Below are positions 61,206 to 64,000 of a stretch of 64,000 bases of DNA, one piece after another. The first letter of the stretch is position 1, and each line of letters starts with the position of its first letter. The position numbers and the translations under genes are program-made. The notes beneath the pieces were generated by a model. It saw nothing but the letters and a program-made list of their open reading frames with translations, was not told the DNA's origin and did no database searches. This stretch comes from Flavobacterium eburneipallidum (GTDB taxonomy: Bacteria > Bacteroidota > Bacteroidia > Flavobacteriales > Flavobacteriaceae): positions 992,001 through 1,056,000 of the forward strand of contig NZ_CP114291.2 in NCBI RefSeq assembly GCF_027111355.2, written 5' to 3'.

Positions 61206-62603
61206 CTACTTAAATCCATCTACAGAAACATTCACAACTCCATTTATTTTTATAAAAGCAATAATGGCTTTGTTAGTCAATTGAATGCTGTTAAACTGAA
61301 TATCTTCCATTTTTCCGTTGACAAAAACACCTGGCATTGGAGAATAATTTTTCAAATAAGCCGCCATACTTTTCTTTCCTTCTTCAAGATTTGGAACGAT
61401 AGAATAACGACAAGTCTGCTGAATTTTTCGTAGAATCAGTCCTTGAGCTAGCCAGTTAGCCGTACGCATCAATTTATTTTTGGTGTCTAAAGCATAATCC
61501 AGTTTGTCAAAATAAATTTCTTTGGTTTGTTCATTATATTGAGGAAAACCGGTTAAATATATTGTTCCGTTTACCGAACCTAATAAATCCAAAGCAATTA
61601 CCATTTTGTCATTTTTGTGCCAAATATCCACTTTTTGAACGGTTACTTTTTTGCTTCCTGATCCAAACACTTGCCCTGCAAAATTCTTGGTCATTATTTT
61701 GGTCGCTTCCGCATAAGTTGATACTGCGGCAATTGTAGCAGAAATTTTATTGGGGATTTTAGTTATTGGTTTTAGAATAATTTTTGAAGCATTGAATTTA
61801 GATTCTGGTTTTTGACCAATCAAAGTTTCCATCGTACATTTCATCCCCATATCCATCAAAAAAGTGTCGTTTTTAAGTTTGGCATCGGTCGAATAGACTT
61901 CGATAGGAACCACTTGAAGCCAACTTTGATACGCTTCACTCATTTGAAAAGGGGTGCAAATTTTTTCCAAAGCTGCCAAAACATTAGGTTTGAAATCCAT
62001 CGATTTTTCTATGGCAGCATCAATTTTAGTTTCTATTTTAGATCTAAAAAGTTTTACAGCAGGATTGATAAGATAAGTAACAGGTGCATTTTTTCCAAAA
62101 ACAGTCATCGTTGGACTTTCGTTCCAATCCAACGATTTAAGTTCGGTTTTAGAATGCAGTTTCCAATTGGTCAAACCTACGTCACTTAACAAAGTTACTA
62201 CGCCATTCAAATTGAATTCTTTTACATTGTACATGTTAACTCCCATGGTTTTAGTGCCTATTCTATATTTAACCAAGGCTTTAAGTGGTAAAACAGTTTT
62301 TAATTTTCCGTTTTCGTTGCTGATGGAAATGGGTGCTAATTTCCAAACTTTCATTTCAATATCATCGTCCTCAATGGTGTTGTCTTCATAAATTAATCCA
62401 TTCAAAAGCGTGTTAGTCTGGTTTTCTATATCTTTGATTTTTACACTAATAGGTAAATTGATAAAAGAAGCTACGTTGTCATAAAGTAGCGGACTAGCAT
62501 CATCAGGTTCGGGTTTTAATGCTGCAATTTTATTGGAAGTAGAACAGCTAGAAAGAGAAAAAATGATTAGAAAAGTAAGAAACGTAGAGGCGGTTTTTAG
62601 CAT
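61206..62603 (-). CDS. DUF4403 family lipoprotein
   Basis: The 465-residue protein has a lipoprotein signal (FLIIFSLSSCSTSNK) and a long beta-rich region typical of DUF4403, with conserved blocks INLPISVKIKDIENQTN near the start and NWKLHSKTELKSLDWNESP further in. The family has no firm function but is placed among tubular lipid-binding-like (SMP/BPI-like) folds by some analyses; that is not shown here. It converges on the small oxidase-cluster membrane protein gene. Confidence 0.82.
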   Translation of the reverse strand: MLKTASTFLTFLIIFSLSSCSTSNKIAALKPEPDDASPLLYDNVASFINLPISVKIKDIENQTNTLLNGLIYEDNTIEDDDIEMKVWKLAPISISNENGKLKTVLPLKALVKYRIGTKTMGVNMYNVKEFNLNGVVTLLSDVGLTNWKLHSKTELKSLDWNESPTMTVFGKNAPVTYLINPAVKLFRSKIETKIDAAIEKSMDFKPNVLAALEKICTPFQMSEAYQSWLQVVPIEVYSTDAKLKNDTFLMDMGMKCTMETLIGQKPESKFNASKIILKPITKIPNKISATIAAVSTYAEATKIMTKNFAGQVFGSGSKKVTVQKVDIWHKNDKMVIALDLLGSVNGTIYLTGFPQYNEQTKEIYFDKLDYALDTKNKLMRTANWLAQGLILRKIQQTCRYSIVPNLEEGKKSMAAYLKNYSPMPGVFVNGKMEDIQFNSIQLTNKAIIAFIKINGVVNVSVDGFK

Positions 62604-62637
62604 TTTGATATAGTTTGAAAGTGTAAAATTAGCAAAA

Positions 62638-62645
62638 CAAATATA
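62638..62645 (-). promoter_or_regulatory. -7 element for the DUF4403 gene
   Basis: TATATTTG on the minus strand matches TAnnTTTG exactly, 34 bp before the ATG. The rest of 62646-62775 shows no clear signal for the ABC genes. Confidence 0.5.
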
Positions 62646-62775
62646 TTTTAGGATGAAACTGTAACATTTTCATCAGCAATAAGTCTTATTCGTTGTGGAA
62701 GTGTTCTAGGTATTAACATTTCCTTATTACAAATTATTTTTCAAAAGAATTAATATTGTTTCAAAATTAGCCAAT

Positions 62776-63477
62776 ATGATTGAAATTAAAAACTTACACA
62801 AATCCTATAAAGTCGGTGGTTCTGAATTGCACGTGCTAAAAGGAATAAATTTCAATATCAAAGAAGGAGAATTGGTAGCCATTATGGGTTCTTCAGGCTC
62901 TGGGAAATCCACTTTATTGAATATTCTAGGCATTCTTGATGAAGCTGATTCGGGCGATTATATTTTGGATAATGTACCCATCAAAAAACTCAACGAAACC
63001 ATAGCGTCCAAATACCGAAATCAATTTCTGGGTTTCGTTTTCCAATCGTTCAATCTAATCAATTATAAATCGGCTCTCGATAATGTAGCCATGCCTTTGT
63101 ATTATCAAGGTGTAAAACGTAAAGAGCGCAACGAAATAGCCTTGCGTTATCTGGAGAAAGTAGGTTTGGCTTCGCATTCGCATCATTTACCCAATGAACT
63201 TTCTGGAGGTCAAAAGCAAAGAGTAGCCATTGCTAGAGCTTTGGCTTCTAATCCGAAAGTGCTTTTGGCCGATGAGCCTACTGGTGCTTTGGATACACTA
63301 ACGTCTTATGAAGTAATGGAATTGATTCAAGGGATTAACGACGAAGGAAAAACGATTTTGATTGTCACTCACGAACCTGATATTGCCGCTATGTGCAAAA
63401 GAAATGTGGTTTTGAAAGACGGTTTAATCATCGATGATAAAATAGTAGAACAAGTTAGAGCTTCGTCTTATGTTTAA
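62776..63477 (+). CDS. ABC transporter ATP-binding protein (MacB/LolD-type)
   Basis: The 233-residue ATPase has Walker A GSSGSGKST, Q-loop region FQSFNLINYKSALDNV, signature LSGGQKQRVAIARAL, Walker B VLLADEPTGALD and H-loop VTHEPD. It belongs to the MacB/LolD/FtsE class that works with FtsX/MacB-type permeases in lipoprotein, peptide or drug export. It overlaps the permease gene by 8 bp. Confidence 0.95.
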   Translation: MIEIKNLHKSYKVGGSELHVLKGINFNIKEGELVAIMGSSGSGKSTLLNILGILDEADSGDYILDNVPIKKLNETIASKYRNQFLGFVFQSFNLINYKSALDNVAMPLYYQGVKRKERNEIALRYLEKVGLASHSHHLPNELSGGQKQRVAIARALASNPKVLLADEPTGALDTLTSYEVMELIQGINDEGKTILIVTHEPDIAAMCKRNVVLKDGLIIDDKIVEQVRASSYV

Positions 63478-64000
63478 TATAGAACGCTGGCAGGAAATCT
63501 TCGAGGCAATAGCCAAAAACAAGTTGAGAACCTTTCTCACGGGGATTTCTGTGGCGTCTGGAATCTTTATTTTAGTTATTCTTTTAGGCGTTGGAAAAGG
63601 ACTCCAAAACGGAATTGAAAAACAATTCGAACGTGATGCTGAAGGAATTATTGAAGTTTGGTCTGGAGTTACGACCAAAGAATATAAAGGTTTAAATCCA
63701 GGCAGACAAATCCAGTTCAGGGATAGCGATTACAATCTTTCGGTTCAAAAATTTGGCGATCAGTTAGACAAAAAAGCATCTTCCTACAATCAATGGAATG
63801 GAGCGGTTGTCTATGGAAAAGAAACTGGAAATTACCAATACCGTGGTGTAAAACCAGATTACCAAGCCATAGAAAACGCTACTATGGTAGAAGGTAGATT
63901 TATCAATGAAAATGACTTGGCAAACGATGAAAAAGTAGGCGTTATTGGTCAGAAAATAAAAATTGATTTGTTTAAAAACAAAAGTCCATTAGGTAAATAT
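63470..64000 (+). CDS. ABC transporter permease, MacB-type, 3' truncated by window
   Basis: The frame from the ATG at 63470 stays open to the window end (177 codons seen). It starts MFNIERWQEIFEAIAKNKLRT, then a first membrane helix (FLTGISVASGIFILVILLGVG), followed by a MacB-like periplasmic core (GNYQYRGVKPDYQAIENATM, GRFINENDLANDEKVGVIGQ). It pairs with the upstream ATPase, overlapping it by 8 bp. The substrate cannot be told from this part. Confidence 0.92.
   Translation, partial: MFNIERWQEIFEAIAKNKLRTFLTGISVASGIFILVILLGVGKGLQNGIEKQFERDAEGIIEVWSGVTTKEYKGLNPGRQIQFRDSDYNLSVQKFGDQLDKKASSYNQWNGAVVYGKETGNYQYRGVKPDYQAIENATMVEGRFINENDLANDEKVGVIGQKIKIDLFKNKSPLGKY

Overview
The window reads as a chromosomal segment of a Flavobacterium-like member of the Bacteroidota. 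The evidence is low G+C, flavobacterial promoters of the form TTTG-N17-20-TAnnTTTG, secreted proteins with type IX secretion (T9SS) C-terminal tails, and an alternative complex III (act) operon joined to an aa3 oxidase. Most genes are core housekeeping or respiratory genes. I saw no phage, plasmid, insertion sequence with a transposase, or CRISPR array.

Layout. 1-3.1 kb: the end of aat, a MOSC protein, a lipoprotein gene and tag; a second truncated copy of the tag 3' end lies on the far side of the lipoprotein gene. 3.1-10.2 kb: a sugar (probably sucrose) locus made of a fructokinase, a six-hairpin glycosidase, an SLC45-like transporter and a TonB-dependent receptor, with a divergent LacI regulator and two perfect operators. 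10.2-13.4 kb: tsf, rpsB, rpsI, rplM. 13.7-18.7 kb: an orphan LacI regulator, a small membrane protein, polA and a DUF433/DUF5615 toxin-antitoxin pair. 18.8-28.2 kb: two paralogous TPR-histidine kinase/LytTR regulator pairs interleaved with two T9SS LamG/FN3 proteins. 28.2-35.6 kb: a long non-coding stretch with a hairpin repeat, a metallophosphoesterase, a cysteine-less thioredoxin-like protein, a polysaccharide deacetylase, a DUF2723 membrane protein, tRNA-Gln and a universal stress protein. 35.7-40.6 kb: rimP-nusA-infB with a terminator-like leader hairpin. 41.2-61.2 kb: a SPOR protein; actABCDEF-coxBA; ruvB, queG and a CBS protein; then cyoE, two subunit III genes, subunit IV, SCO-type assembly proteins, a DUF420 protein and a small membrane protein. 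61.2-64 kb: a DUF4403 lipoprotein and an ABC transporter cut by the window end.

How the genes fit together. The act and cox genes encode a quinol-to-oxygen electron route (ACIII plus aa3 oxidase). The second respiratory block supplies heme o synthesis, the remaining oxidase subunits and copper delivery. The sugar locus encodes a full route: outer-membrane uptake, inner-membrane transport, cytosolic hydrolysis and fructose phosphorylation under LacI control.

The observations most worth following are: the partial tag copy whose eight differences from the intact gene are all synonymous; a pair of hairpin-forming MITE-like repeats; the rimP leader hairpin; the duplicated LytTR systems with a 112-bp identical tract; intergenic-type simple repeats read as protein in two genes; and redox-fold proteins lacking their cysteines. 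I found nothing I would call a wholly new system.
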